Below, piece after piece: positions 27,101 through 35,648 of a stretch of 64,000 nt of DNA. Under the pieces are notes generated by a model. That model did no database searches, was not told the DNA's origin, and saw only the letters and a program-made list of their open reading frames with translations. A program made the position numbers and the translations under genes. Each line of letters begins with the position of its first letter. Positions within the stretch are counted from its first letter, which is position 1. Location of the stretch: positions 124,001-188,000 of the forward strand of contig CAZAER010000007.1 in assembly GCA_964484195.1 (NCBI GenBank). Reading direction: 5' to 3'. The stretch is from JALHOP01 sp964484195. GTDB taxonomy: Bacteria; Myxococcota; XYA12-FULL-58-9; JALHOP01.

Positions 27101-30100
27101 TAACGAGCGCTGTGACGACGGCGGTCTGTGCACCGACAACAAGACGCGTTGCACCACCGATGCGTTCTGCCAGCTGCAGAACGCCGCCTGGACCTGCACG
27201 CCGCGCTCGGGCGACGGCTGCGACGCCACCTGCTCGACGGTCGAGACCGGCTACTTCTGTCCGGTCGTTGGCCAGCGCTGCACCGCCACGAGCTGCGGTG
27301 ACGGCATCCGCGCTGGCTTCGAGCAGTGCGACGATCACAATACGACGAGCAGCGACGGCTGCAGCTCCACCTGCCGCCAGGAGACCAGCACCTGCGGCAA
27401 CGGCATTCTCGAGGCCAACGAGCAGTGTGACGACCGCAACACCACCTCGAGCGACGGCTGCTCTTCCGCCTGTGTGCTCGAGAGCGGCTTCAAGTGCTTC
27501 AACACGCCGAACGTCGTGTGCGGACCAGCGAGCGGTATGGGCAACTGCGCCTGCCTCGCGCAGGCCGCCGTGTGCGGCGACAAGATCCTCGAAGGCGTCG
27601 AGCAGTGTGACGATGGCAAACACTGCGGCGACGTTGCGCACACCAGCTGCACCGCCGATGCGCAGTGCCAGGGGCTCTTGAACACCTGCGCCTCGCGCTG
27701 CGGCAACTTCGTGTGCGAGCTCGGCGAGTGCTCGAGCTGTCCTGGCGATTGCTCGGCCCAGTGCAACACCACGGCGCTACCGAACTGCGGCAACGGCACC
27801 TGCGGCGGCGGCGAGACCGCCGCCAACTGTCCGTCGGATTGCGGCACCAGGCACTGCGGTGACCGTGACTTCACCGCGTGCACGACCGACACCACCTGCA
27901 CCAACGCGGCCCGCGTCTATCCTTGCACGGCGCGCGCCGGCGACGGCTGCGGTCCGTCGTGCAGAGTCGAAGCCTTGTTCGAGTGCTTCCCCGATGGTGA
28001 GGGTAATTTCTGCCGACCGGTCTGCGGCGACGGCAAGACGCTCGTCGCGGTCGGCGAGAAATGCGACGACGGCAATCTCACCTCGGGTGACGGTTGCTCA
28101 TCCGCTTGCACCGTCGAGGCGGGCTCGACCTGCACCGACATGAGCGGGCTGCCCGCGAGCATCAACCTCGGCTTCACCTATCGCGACTTCCGCACCCTGG
28201 GTGACACCGATACCGCGACCAACGGCGAATGCACTGCCACCGCGGGAGTCGATGGCTATCCGACCGACACCAACACTGATCCGTTCAAGACCGAGATCGC
28301 CGGCGTCTGGACTCCTCGCTATTGCGGTCACTTCGACTTCGACCACGTCAACGGCTGCGGCACTCCCGAGTCGGTCGGCCTCGTGCAGACCACCTTGAGT
28401 GGGACCGGCAAGCCGCAGTTCGCGAGCCGCCTCGGCACCTCGGGCTGCGCCTTCAGCAACCACGGCGGCGCGACGCCGTACGCCAACAACTTCTTCCAGT
28501 TGAGCGACGCGACCCGCTTCGACCAGTGGTACGTGACGACCGCCAACGTGAACAAAGCGGTCAGCCGCTCGCTGGGCCTGGTGCTGACCGCGCCCCAGAC
28601 GCGCACCTACGAGTACAACTCGGCATGTACGACGTTCACCAATGCGACCACCTGCGGTCTCGCCAATGGCTGCGCCTGGGGTGGCAGCTGCACCTCGGTG
28701 TCGGGTGGCTTCTTCCCGCTCAATCACTGCGCCGACGGCTTCATGTGTGACCGCAATAGCGACTGCACGGCCCACGGCGGCGGTAGCTGCCTCGTCGATG
28801 GCTACGGTAACTCGCCGGGCTATACCGATTGCTCTGGCGGCAACTGCCACAACTTCGGATTCACCAGCGAGTTCCGAACCTTCTTCCAGTACAGCGGCGG
28901 CGAGACCCTGACGTTCTCCGGTGACGACGATGTCTGGGTGTTCATCAACGGTGTGCTCGCGGTCGACCTCGGCGGTCGCCACGGCGTCGTCACCAAATCG
29001 GTGACCTTGTCGAACGCAGTCGACGGTACCCTCAAGATCAAGACCGACGCGCGCTTCAACATCTACGAGAAGGGCATCTACGAGATCGCCTTCTTCCACG
29101 CCGAGCGTCACGTCTCGGGCTCGAACTTCTACCTGACGCTCGCGGGCTTCTTGCGCGCCGACCAGTCGACCTGCACCGGCATCTGCGGCAACGGCATCGC
29201 CCAGACCGGCGAGCAGTGCGACGACGGCAACACCAACGACGCCGATAGCTGCCGCAACAATTGCACCGCGAACGGAACGCCGCCGGCAGCGTCGTGCGGC
29301 AACCGCTTCCTCGATGCGGGTGAGGCCTGCGACGACGGCAACACCACCAATACCGACAGCTGCACCAACGCTTGCCAGATCGCGACTTGCGGCGACGGCT
29401 TCACTCAGCCCGGTGAGGTCTGCGATGACGGAGCGCAGAACGGCACCTACGGCCACTGCGTCATCGGTTGTGTCGCACAGGGCCCACGTTGCGGCGACGC
29501 CATCTTGAACGGCGGCGAGACCTGCGACGACGGTATCAACAACGGCGCCTACGGCACCTGCACCGCCTCGTGTACGACCGGCAGCTACTGCGGCGACGCC
29601 GTCACGCAAGCCACGTACGAAGAATGCGACGCCGGCACCGCCAACAACAACGGCAACCCGCCGGCCCGTTGCAACGCCAACTGCACGCTCAACGCCACCT
29701 GCGGCGACGGTGTCACCGACACGGTGCGCGGCGAGCAGTGTGACAATGCCGGCTCGAACAACGACGCGACTTGCGACGGCTGCACCCTGAGCTGCCACTA
29801 CGGTCCTCGTTGCGGCGACGGTATCGTCAACTGCGGCGAAGTCTGCGATGACGGAGCGAACAGCGGTGGTTATGGCGGCTGCAATCCGGGCTGCGCCTCG
29901 CGTGCGTCACGCTGTGGCGACGGCGTTCCGGACGCGGGCGAGGGCTGCGACCTCGGCGCCGGCAACACCGGCACCTACGGTGGCTGCAACCCCGATTGTT
30001 CGCTCGCGGCGCGCTGCGGCGACGGCTTCTTCGACGGTGGCTTCGAGCAGTGTGACCTCGGCACCTCGAACAACACCGGTGCTTACGGCACCTGCAACGC

Positions 30101-31139
30101 GAACTGCACCTTGCCTGCTTATTGCGGCGATCAGCAGGTCAACGGCGGCGAGCAGTGTGACGATGGCGTCAACAACGGCGCCTACAACACCTGCAATTCG
30201 AACTGTACCTTCCCAGCGCGCTGCGGTGACGCCATCCCGCAGATCCCGCCGGAGCAGTGCGACAACGGCGTGAACAGCACCCTCTACGGTCCCGGCTGTC
30301 GGCCGAATTGCACCACACCGCCATCATGCGGTGACGGTGTCATCCAACCGCAATACGAGTCCTGTGACTCGGGCATTCTCGGTGGGCGCACCTGCACCGA
30401 TCTCAACGGCAACGGCGTGACCGGCGAGCCCGGCGACTTCGATGGAGGCACCCTCGCGTGCAACGCCGGCACCTGCGGTGTCGACACCTCGGGCTGTTAC
30501 CGCTGCGGCGACCGCGTGAAGAACGGCTCGGAGCAATGCGACGGCATCGGTATCTGCGGCAGCGGCTCACCAGCGGTCGATTGCGGCGGCGCGACCTGCG
30601 AGAGCCTCGGCTTCCCGACGACGACAGGCCTCGGCTGTCATGCCGACTGCACGCTCGACACCTCGGGCTGCAACGCCAGCACCTGCGGCAACGGCGTCAT
30701 CGACCTCGGCGAGCAGTGCGATCCGACCGCGGCCGCGCCCGTGGGCTCCCGTGCATGCAACGACCTCGACGGCGACGGCACCACCGGTGAGCCCGGCGAC
30801 TTCGCGGGCGGCACGCTCGTATGCAGTCCGAGCTGTACGCTCGACACCAGCGGCTGCAACCGTTGCGGTGACGGCGTGAAGAACGGCACCGAGGTCTGTG
30901 ATGGCTCGGACGTCGGCGCCGCGACCTGCGAGACGGTCACCGGCGGCGCTTCACAGGGCGGCACGCTCACCTGCAACGCCACCTGCGACGGTTACGACAC
31001 CTCGGGTTGCTTCGGCTGCTCGACGTGCTCGGACTGCGGTGGCCAGGCCTGCGTGAACCACCAATGCGGTTCGTGCCTCACCTCGAGCGACTGCTGTGCG
31101 CCGCTCTTGTGCGTCGCCGGTGTGTGTACTCTGTTCTAG
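24147..31139 (+). CDS. Giant cysteine-rich disulfide-repeat lipoprotein with fibro-slime domain
   Basis: 2330 residues from a GTG at 24147. The signal ends in LLCSLVLSAC (lipobox). Residues ~30-440 are a tandem series of DETG(V/T)DCGG modules, each with 6-8 Cys. Residues ~440-1330 and ~1675-2290 carry dozens of CDDG modules (C(G)NG.(L/I)..GE.CDDG.....D.C...C), the Myxococcus disulfide repeat. A different domain at ~1340-1671 holds GDDDVWVFINGVLAVDLGG (from ~1592) and matches the fibro-slime domain, a PA14-like sugar-binding fold. The C-terminus is a knot of CxxC motifs. Probably a long, rigid, calcium- or sugar-binding surface protein; adhesion, predation or matrix roles are inferences. Confidence 0.92.
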   Translation: MSTSDRASRSAFSVLLCSLVLSACSGSVSIPGGGGDEDGPAEIGEACRIATDCNSGACVASRCRGLHCSNGVRDGDETAVDCGGATCGACPGATCTEASTCQSGTCGGNQTCGAATCADGLHNGNEAGVDCGGACAAAHNGAKTCDNGTPCAVDGDCNSGVCSSVCAPPASHCASTTKDADETGVDCGGAECPRCADGQPCSGANDCVSAVCGGGNTCQTAGCSDGVKNGDETGVDCGGACVLSANGGKTCDVGSPCGDADDCSSGTCNVTCQPATPHCANGVADVDEAGIDCGGVCALPVNGGHTCADGTPCTSASDCTSAVCNVTCQPPVAHCANSTVDADETGTDCGGLECPACGNGQPCLAATDCTNGICGFGNVCPGPAACACQAPGCADGVKNGNETDIDCGGGTCATCDDGDACAVPGDCDSGVCNGSSQCAPVTCGDGLVSVGEVCDTNGTPGFGDDNLNSQTCQSQGFASGNLGCATGCAAFVTSQCVAAGCGNGQLDAGEACDDGNAEDRDNCRNNCTRPTCGDAFASTLASGALAEECDDGDADDTDDCRNSCDLPRCGDGVVATAATGPRHEVCDDGLNDGSYGTCLPDCTPAPYCGDGAVAVLHEECDDGTALNDGSYGNCRSDCRNAPYCGDGRITSPPEACDDRNGNGSDGCSTTCTVIEPGFFCPTPGSSCLPACGNGRFDTGEACDDGGRCANNVACTVGGPACADASTCTPRNNDGCSATCTVESAYSCPRFGQACAPRCGNGLLDSGEVCDDRGLCDDNATSCRTTSAATDCASTPLHQCTTRSSDGCNATCTAVEGGFECLSIGQPCERICGNGRLDGGEQCDFGGLNNDTQYGGCKTNCTLGPRCGDSTVQTANGEECDAGAAGNTGAYGGCRQDCTWSVHCGDGAITQGETCENGGKCNNGTTVCTSDPVCQAVAPPNPAWKCSGEAGDGCGANCVPEAGYTCRLPGQPCTQTALCKNGVIDGNERCDDGGLCTDNKTRCTTDAFCQLQNAAWTCTPRSGDGCDATCSTVETGYFCPVVGQRCTATSCGDGIRAGFEQCDDHNTTSSDGCSSTCRQETSTCGNGILEANEQCDDRNTTSSDGCSSACVLESGFKCFNTPNVVCGPASGMGNCACLAQAAVCGDKILEGVEQCDDGKHCGDVAHTSCTADAQCQGLLNTCASRCGNFVCELGECSSCPGDCSAQCNTTALPNCGNGTCGGGETAANCPSDCGTRHCGDRDFTACTTDTTCTNAARVYPCTARAGDGCGPSCRVEALFECFPDGEGNFCRPVCGDGKTLVAVGEKCDDGNLTSGDGCSSACTVEAGSTCTDMSGLPASINLGFTYRDFRTLGDTDTATNGECTATAGVDGYPTDTNTDPFKTEIAGVWTPRYCGHFDFDHVNGCGTPESVGLVQTTLSGTGKPQFASRLGTSGCAFSNHGGATPYANNFFQLSDATRFDQWYVTTANVNKAVSRSLGLVLTAPQTRTYEYNSACTTFTNATTCGLANGCAWGGSCTSVSGGFFPLNHCADGFMCDRNSDCTAHGGGSCLVDGYGNSPGYTDCSGGNCHNFGFTSEFRTFFQYSGGETLTFSGDDDVWVFINGVLAVDLGGRHGVVTKSVTLSNAVDGTLKIKTDARFNIYEKGIYEIAFFHAERHVSGSNFYLTLAGFLRADQSTCTGICGNGIAQTGEQCDDGNTNDADSCRNNCTANGTPPAASCGNRFLDAGEACDDGNTTNTDSCTNACQIATCGDGFTQPGEVCDDGAQNGTYGHCVIGCVAQGPRCGDAILNGGETCDDGINNGAYGTCTASCTTGSYCGDAVTQATYEECDAGTANNNGNPPARCNANCTLNATCGDGVTDTVRGEQCDNAGSNNDATCDGCTLSCHYGPRCGDGIVNCGEVCDDGANSGGYGGCNPGCASRASRCGDGVPDAGEGCDLGAGNTGTYGGCNPDCSLAARCGDGFFDGGFEQCDLGTSNNTGAYGTCNANCTLPAYCGDQQVNGGEQCDDGVNNGAYNTCNSNCTFPARCGDAIPQIPPEQCDNGVNSTLYGPGCRPNCTTPPSCGDGVIQPQYESCDSGILGGRTCTDLNGNGVTGEPGDFDGGTLACNAGTCGVDTSGCYRCGDRVKNGSEQCDGIGICGSGSPAVDCGGATCESLGFPTTTGLGCHADCTLDTSGCNASTCGNGVIDLGEQCDPTAAAPVGSRACNDLDGDGTTGEPGDFAGGTLVCSPSCTLDTSGCNRCGDGVKNGTEVCDGSDVGAATCETVTGGASQGGTLTCNATCDGYDTSGCFGCSTCSDCGGQACVNHQCGSCLTSSDCCAPLLCVAGVCTLF

Positions 31140-31528
31140 GCGTCGATGACGCGTCCGCGCGGGCGGACGGGCTTGATCGAAGGAGCTGGTTCGGCCGGTG
31201 TGCTCGGGGCGGGAGCGGGGTTACCGCCTCCGGGATTCGGCGCGCTCGTGGGCCCGTCGATGATGCGTTTCACGATGCCCTTGGCCATCTCGCCGGCGTT
31301 GTGCAGGAGCAAGCCGGCGGCGAGCGGTGTGCAGGGGTGGGGGACTTGGAGGAGCTCGGTGCCGGCTGCGGTGAGCGCGGCGTGCGCACGTTGCTCGATG
31401 GCGTCGCGCTCTTCGGTCGTGATGGTCTTGCCGCCGGGCGTGTCATCTTGCCGGGCCGCTTCGACGTCGGCGGCGACGCCCATCGCCAGCGGTGCAAGGT
31501 TCAGTTTGACTTCGCAAATTCCGTCCAC
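31136..31528 (-). CDS. Small unknown protein with Pro-rich C-terminus
   Basis: 130 residues from a GTG at 31528 (alternative ATG at 31483). No clear signal peptide. The N-terminal half is helical (TTEERDAIEQRAHAALTAAG, then a LAAGLLLHNAGEMAKGIVKRII segment). The last 40 residues are rich in Pro, Ala and Gly. Its stop overlaps the giant gene's stop in a shared CTAG (31136-31139). A strong hairpin lies immediately upstream of the start. Function unknown, and the real start is uncertain. Confidence 0.6.
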   Translation of the reverse strand: MDGICEVKLNLAPLAMGVAADVEAARQDDTPGGKTITTEERDAIEQRAHAALTAAGTELLQVPHPCTPLAAGLLLHNAGEMAKGIVKRIIDGPTSAPNPGGGNPAPAPSTPAEPAPSIKPVRPRGRVIDA

Positions 31529-31530
31529 GT

Positions 31531-31586
31531 ACAGGCCCCCAGCATCGGGTTTTCTGGCTTTTTTTCGGCAGAAACCGGGGGCCTGT
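31531..31586 (-). other. Long two-part hairpin upstream of the gene at 31136-31528
   Basis: Outer perfect 10-bp stem (31531-31540 with 31577-31586). An inner 8-bp stem with one bulge (31548-31556 with 31569-31576) closes a T-rich loop. It occupies most of the 72-bp gap between the metzincin-lectin stop and the GTG start at 31528. It may end transcription of the upstream gene or mask the start region. No 3' T-run follows on the minus strand. Confidence 0.6.
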
Positions 31587-31600
31587 TGCGGAAATCAGCC

Positions 31601-32677
31601 TCAGCCAGGGTTGCTGTCGGCGAACCAGATGCCGCTTGCCCATACGGCCGTTCCCTCGGCTGAGTAGACCACGAGATTGCCGTCGTCCTGCATCACCAGG
31701 TAGGCGCCGGGATAGCCGTTGCTCCCGGTCCACCAGAACGCCTGCGCCGCGAGGCCATCATAGAGGACGAAGTTGCCGTCGCCCTGCATGATGGCGAGCT
31801 GCGCGTTGGTTCCGAAGGTATAGGACTGCCAGGTGATGCCCCAGGCGCTGAAGACCGCGAGGCCACCGCTGCTGTCCATGCGCAGCGCGAACAAGCCATT
31901 ACACGAGGTCAAGGCATGACCTGGCTGCAGCGCCTCGCCCTGGAGCATCGTGCCGCAGCGTCTGGGAGTGGGCCAACGCGGACCGTAGAAGGCGACGACA
32001 CCGGCGATGTCGGTGGCGCTCAAGTGGCCGCCGTTGTTCCATACTTGATTGCAATAGTTCATGACGGAGCTCGGGTCCCAGCCCCCGAACGGAACGGTGC
32101 CGATGCCGTACGCGTCGCTCTGGCACCACGATGGGCTATCCGGCCGGTTTTGCTCGTGGTCGAACCCGAGCGCGTGACCGAACTCGTGAACCGCGGTGCT
32201 GCGGACGCAGTATTCGCGATTGCGAAGGCAGTAGTCACCCCAGCCGACGAGACTGTTCGAGGTCTCGGGGCGGTAAGGGTTGAGCCACATGGTCGTGGGC
32301 CCGGGATAGCCGTAGGCGCCGACAGCCGAGCGCGGCCACTCATCGCCGATGGCGATGCGGATCTGCGCCGGGTTCGCCGAGTCGCAGGCCTCCCAGCCGA
32401 CGAAGGTCACCGCGGAGACAGCTTGCCACGTCGCTTCGACCTGGTTGCGCGTCCAATACATCGTCTCCCAGTCGCCGGGATTCACCCAGCACACAGAGAT
32501 GGTCGGGCTCGGCCACAGCGCCGGCGTCGCGGCAAACAGCGATGCGCGGTCTTCGTCGATCGGGATCGGCGAAAGGGTGTCAGGTAGAGCCTCGTAGCCC
32601 CGCGTGGGATCGCCGGTCACTTCTCCGCAGCCGGTAATCGCGAGCACGAACGCTAAAGCGGACAGTTGATATCGCAT
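31601..32677 (-). CDS. Secreted metzincin metalloprotease with bulb-type lectin repeats (lipoprotein)
   Basis: 358 residues from the ATG at 32677, which has GAGGAG 7 bases upstream. The lipobox ends at C17. The zinc site HEFGHALGFDH (164-174) fits HExxHxxGxxH, and the Met-turn is SVMNYC (M206), as in astacin/matrixin-type metzincins. A linker then leads to a mannose-binding (bulb-type) lectin domain with two QxDGNxVxY repeats, QGDGNFVLY (298-306) and QDDGNLVVY (330-338). The prediction is a surface-anchored or released protease targeted to glycans. The combination is known in soil bacteria. The substrate is unknown. Confidence 0.92.
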   Translation of the reverse strand: MRYQLSALAFVLAITGCGEVTGDPTRGYEALPDTLSPIPIDEDRASLFAATPALWPSPTISVCWVNPGDWETMYWTRNQVEATWQAVSAVTFVGWEACDSANPAQIRIAIGDEWPRSAVGAYGYPGPTTMWLNPYRPETSNSLVGWGDYCLRNREYCVRSTAVHEFGHALGFDHEQNRPDSPSWCQSDAYGIGTVPFGGWDPSSVMNYCNQVWNNGGHLSATDIAGVVAFYGPRWPTPRRCGTMLQGEALQPGHALTSCNGLFALRMDSSGGLAVFSAWGITWQSYTFGTNAQLAIMQGDGNFVLYDGLAAQAFWWTGSNGYPGAYLVMQDDGNLVVYSAEGTAVWASGIWFADSNPG

Positions 32678-32849
32678 GATGGGGCTCCTCAAGTGGTGAG
32701 GTGGCTTAGTGCGATGTGGGCGTCCGTGGTTGCCTGGTTGCGTGATTCGCCGCTGCCCGCCAGCCAGGGACGGCTCGTCCCCTCTGTGCGGTGGCTCGTC
32801 GAAATAGGCACGTTGCGCCAACCGTTTCGAACGGTTAGGGGAGCCCGCG

Positions 32850-33383
32850 ATGTCGAAGTGCTTCGCTTTCCTGCTCATCTTGGGCGCGCCGGGGGTGGCT
32901 CTGGCCTTGCCGCCCGTGGGAGCGACGCGCGCCGACGTCACCATGGAGGACAGCTGGGAGCGCACCGAGATCCTCTCGCAGTACGACGGCAAGCCCATGC
33001 TCGTGCTCTACGAGGACCGTGGCTCGGGGCAGCAAAACGCCGAATTCAAGAAGGAGCTGGCGGACGTGGCGCAAGACGGGCGCTACAAGGGCATCGTGAC
33101 CTTCGTCCCGGTCGCCGACACCTCGAGCTACGACTACTGGCCAGTGCGTGGCTTCGCCCGGCGCTCGGTGCAAAAGCAGTCTCTCGCGACCCACACCAAC
33201 ATCATGTGCGACTGGAAGGGCGCCATCCGCGAGGCTCTGCAGCTGACGCGCGACACCAGCAACGTCGTCCTCTACGACAAGGCCGGCAAGGTGGTGTTCG
33301 CCCACGCCGGCGCCATGTCGGCGGAGCAGCGCGCCACCTTGTTCGCTCTTCTCAAGGTACAGGTCGACGCGGCGACCCGCTAA
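32850..33383 (+). CDS. Exported thioredoxin-fold protein without CXXC (YtfJ-like)
   Basis: 177 residues. Signal peptide MSKCFAFLLILGAPGVALA with a likely cut after ALA (19-20). The rest has a thioredoxin-like layout: KPMLVLYEDRGS strand, an ELADVAQDGRYKGIVTFVPVAD segment, then VVLYDKAGKVVFAHAG near the end. There is no CXXC motif, only one Cys after the signal. This pattern resembles the YtfJ family of periplasmic Trx-fold proteins of unknown role. It is divergent from the metzincin gene; redox activity is doubtful. Confidence 0.75.
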   Translation: MSKCFAFLLILGAPGVALALPPVGATRADVTMEDSWERTEILSQYDGKPMLVLYEDRGSGQQNAEFKKELADVAQDGRYKGIVTFVPVADTSSYDYWPVRGFARRSVQKQSLATHTNIMCDWKGAIREALQLTRDTSNVVLYDKAGKVVFAHAGAMSAEQRATLFALLKVQVDAATR

Positions 33384-33392
33384 AGCGGTCGG

Positions 33393-33812
33393 TCACTTGC
33401 CGAGCACACCGAGAAGCACCGAGGTGAGCACCACCGCGCCGCCCACGGCGAGGACCGGCACGGTTGCCTTGTCGATGGCCTGCTGCCAGCTCGGCGGCAG
33501 GTCGAGCGCGGGAGCCGCGAACATCTGATCGGGCTCGCCGATGCGTGTCCCCGGTCGAGTCACCACGTTGACTCCCCAGCCGAGCTGTTGACCGAAGAGG
33601 CTAAACCGGCCGAAGCGGGTGCGGCCGATGACCTGATTGCCGAAATAGGGCGCTCGCTCGGCGTTACCGATGAAGCGTTGGCAACTCTGCGCGGTCCAGG
33701 TCTCGGCGACCCGGCCCATGGTGAGATAGTCGCTGGCGCGCAGCTCGAGCGGCTGCGTGAGACAATCTTCGGGGGCGGCGAAAGAAACGAGCAGAGCCAA
33801 GGTGACCAGCAT
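33393..33812 (-). CDS. Small exported or membrane protein of unknown function
   Basis: 139 residues. The N-terminal hydrophobic stretch MLVTLALLVSFAAPEDC looks like a signal peptide. A C-terminal hydrophobic helix (about 117-137, VPVLAVGGAVVLTSVLLGVLG) would anchor it. The middle carries GRTRFGRFSLFGQQLGWG and few cysteines. Its stop is 9 bp from the convergent Trx-fold gene. It diverges from the ABC exporter operon at 33859. Function unknown. Confidence 0.7.
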   Translation of the reverse strand: MLVTLALLVSFAAPEDCLTQPLELRASDYLTMGRVAETWTAQSCQRFIGNAERAPYFGNQVIGRTRFGRFSLFGQQLGWGVNVVTRPGTRIGEPDQMFAAPALDLPPSWQQAIDKATVPVLAVGGAVVLTSVLLGVLGK

Positions 33813-33858
33813 CGTGCACCTCCGATAAGCGGTACTATGTTACCCGGCGAATCACCGC

Positions 33859-34842
33859 ATGCACATCCTGGTCGAGCACCTCGTCAAACACTACCGCGTG
33901 CACTCGCGCCCCCCGGGGGCGATGGCGGCACTACGGTCGTTGTTCGTGCGACGCTACGACACGGTGCGCGCGGTCGATGACATTTCGTTTGCGATTGCCG
34001 GTGGTGAACGCGTCGGCTTCCTCGGCCCCAATGGCGCCGGCAAGACCACGACCCTGAAAGTCCTTGCTGGTCTGCTAAAGCCGACCGCGGGCGCGGCGCG
34101 GGTCGGCGCATACGTGCCGAACGAGCGGCGCGCCGAGTTTCTGCGGTCGGTGATGCTGGTGACCGGCCAGAAGCATCAGCTCCTCTGGGACCTGCCTCCC
34201 GCGGATACCTTCGAGCTCAATCGCGCCATCTACGACGTTCCACGCGCCGATTTCGTGCCGCGCATGAAGGAGCTGGTCGAGCTCCTCGAGATCGGCGACG
34301 TCATCAAGAAGCCGACGCGCCAGCTGTCGCTCGGCGAGCGCATGAAGTGCGAGCTTGCGGCTGCGCTCGTGCATCAACCCATACTCCTGTTCTTGGACGA
34401 GCCGACCATTGGTCTCGACGTCACCATGCAGGCGCTGGTTCGCAAGTTCATCCGAACCTACAGCCAGCGCCACGGCGCGACCGTGCTGCTCACCAGCCAC
34501 GATATGGATGACGTCTCGGCCATCTGCGACCGCGTCATCATCATCAATCACGGCAAGCTCTCGTATGACGGCTCGATTGGTGAGCTCGTCACCAAGACGC
34601 GTCCCGAGAAGCGGGTCACCTTCACGCTTTCGGAGTCGGTGCCCGCCGAAACGGTGCAACGGCTGGGGAGGGTGGTGAGCTCGTCGGATCGCGTCGTCAC
34701 CTTGCAGGTCGAGCAAGGGCAGCTGAAGGTGACCATCGCGAACGCTTTGCAGACCCTGCCGGTGAGCGACCTCACGGTCGAGAACGCGCCGCTGGAAGAG
34801 GTGCTCGCGGACCTGTTCGCCAAGGCCAAGACCGCCGCATGA
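33859..34842 (+). CDS. ABC-2 type transporter, ATP-binding protein
   Basis: 327 residues. Walker A GPNGAGKTT near residue 55, Q-loop region (TGQKHQLLWDLP), signature LSLGERMKCE, Walker B ILLFLDEPT and switch His in LLTSHDMDD. The C-terminal ~90 residues after the ATPase core are typical of exporters paired with DUF990-type permeases. It powers export by the next two gene products at the inner membrane. Its stop overlaps the next start by 4 bp (ATGA), so the three genes form a tight operon. Substrate unknown. Confidence 0.95.
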   Translation: MHILVEHLVKHYRVHSRPPGAMAALRSLFVRRYDTVRAVDDISFAIAGGERVGFLGPNGAGKTTTLKVLAGLLKPTAGAARVGAYVPNERRAEFLRSVMLVTGQKHQLLWDLPPADTFELNRAIYDVPRADFVPRMKELVELLEIGDVIKKPTRQLSLGERMKCELAAALVHQPILLFLDEPTIGLDVTMQALVRKFIRTYSQRHGATVLLTSHDMDDVSAICDRVIIINHGKLSYDGSIGELVTKTRPEKRVTFTLSESVPAETVQRLGRVVSSSDRVVTLQVEQGQLKVTIANALQTLPVSDLTVENAPLEEVLADLFAKAKTAA

Positions 34843-35648
34843 TTGCCGCGATCAAGGCCGCAATCAGACCGCTACCGACGCTTTACCGCGTGAGTCTCGC
34901 CGACGCTGTCGCTTATCGCGGACAGGCGCTGATTTGGCTGCTCTCCACCAACACGCCGCTCATCATGTTGCTGTTGTGGAACGCCGTGGCCGCCGAAGGC
35001 CCGATTGGCCGTTTTGGTCAGGCCGAGTTTCGCGCCTACTTCCTGGTGACGCTCATCGTGCGCTTGCTGCAGGGCGTTTGGGTGGCCTGGGAAATCAACA
35101 TGGAGGTTCGCGACGGTAGCATCGCCGGCCGCTTGCTCAAGCCCATGCATCCCTTCTGGTCGTACGCTTTCGAGAACATCGCGGCGTGGCCGGTGCGTTT
35201 CGTGATGACTGCGCCGGTCATCGGTGTCGCCGCCTATCTCGTCGGCAACGATCAGGTGACCCATGACGTCAGACAGTGGGCCCTCTTTCCGATCGCGCTG
35301 TTCGGCGGCTGGGCGCTGAGCTTCAGCAGCAACCTCGCCATCGGTTGTTTGTCGTTCTTCTGGCAGAGCACGCTTGCCGTCGCCGAGGTGTGGTTCGGGC
35401 TGTACGTGGTGTTCTCGGGCTACATCGTACCGCTCGAGCTATTCCCGCCGTGGGCGCAGGACATCGTCACGATGCTTCCCTGGGCGCACATCGTCTCGAC
35501 GCCGGTCCGGCTGGTCTTGGGGCACGACACCTTCGAGCAATCGCTCACTCAGCTCGCGCATCAGTGGGCGTACATCAGTGCGTTCACGCTCATCGGAGCA
35601 ATCCTGTGGCGGCGCGGCGTGCAGCGCTACGAGGCGTTCGGCGGCTGA
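34839..35648 (+). CDS. ABC-2 family permease (first subunit)
   Basis: 269 residues with six predicted membrane helices, e.g. ALIWLLSTNTPLIMLLLW, FRAYFLVTLIVRLLQGVW, and WAYISAFTLIGAILWRRG at the end. An amphipathic N-terminus and the segment EVRDGSIAGRLLKPMHPFW are characteristic of the DUF990/ABC2_membrane_6 family that forms heterodimers with a second such protein. Start ATG overlaps the ATPase gene, and its TGA overlaps the next ATG (TGATG). The cargo is unknown. Confidence 0.9.
   Translation: MIAAIKAAIRPLPTLYRVSLADAVAYRGQALIWLLSTNTPLIMLLLWNAVAAEGPIGRFGQAEFRAYFLVTLIVRLLQGVWVAWEINMEVRDGSIAGRLLKPMHPFWSYAFENIAAWPVRFVMTAPVIGVAAYLVGNDQVTHDVRQWALFPIALFGGWALSFSSNLAIGCLSFFWQSTLAVAEVWFGLYVVFSGYIVPLELFPPWAQDIVTMLPWAHIVSTPVRLVLGHDTFEQSLTQLAHQWAYISAFTLIGAILWRRGVQRYEAFGG

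Noticed and set aside
25566..27641. 691-codon open frame on - opposite the giant gene
   Set aside because: Val/Ala/Arg-rich antisense translation of Cys-module DNA; no motifs.
28098..29798. 566-codon open frame on - opposite the fibro-slime region
   Set aside because: Antisense of a well-supported domain; composition typical of shadow frames.
24147..31139. Giant gene as a chimera or frameshifted assembly
   Set aside because: Single uninterrupted frame of 2330 codons with consistent repeat spacing and a normal signal.
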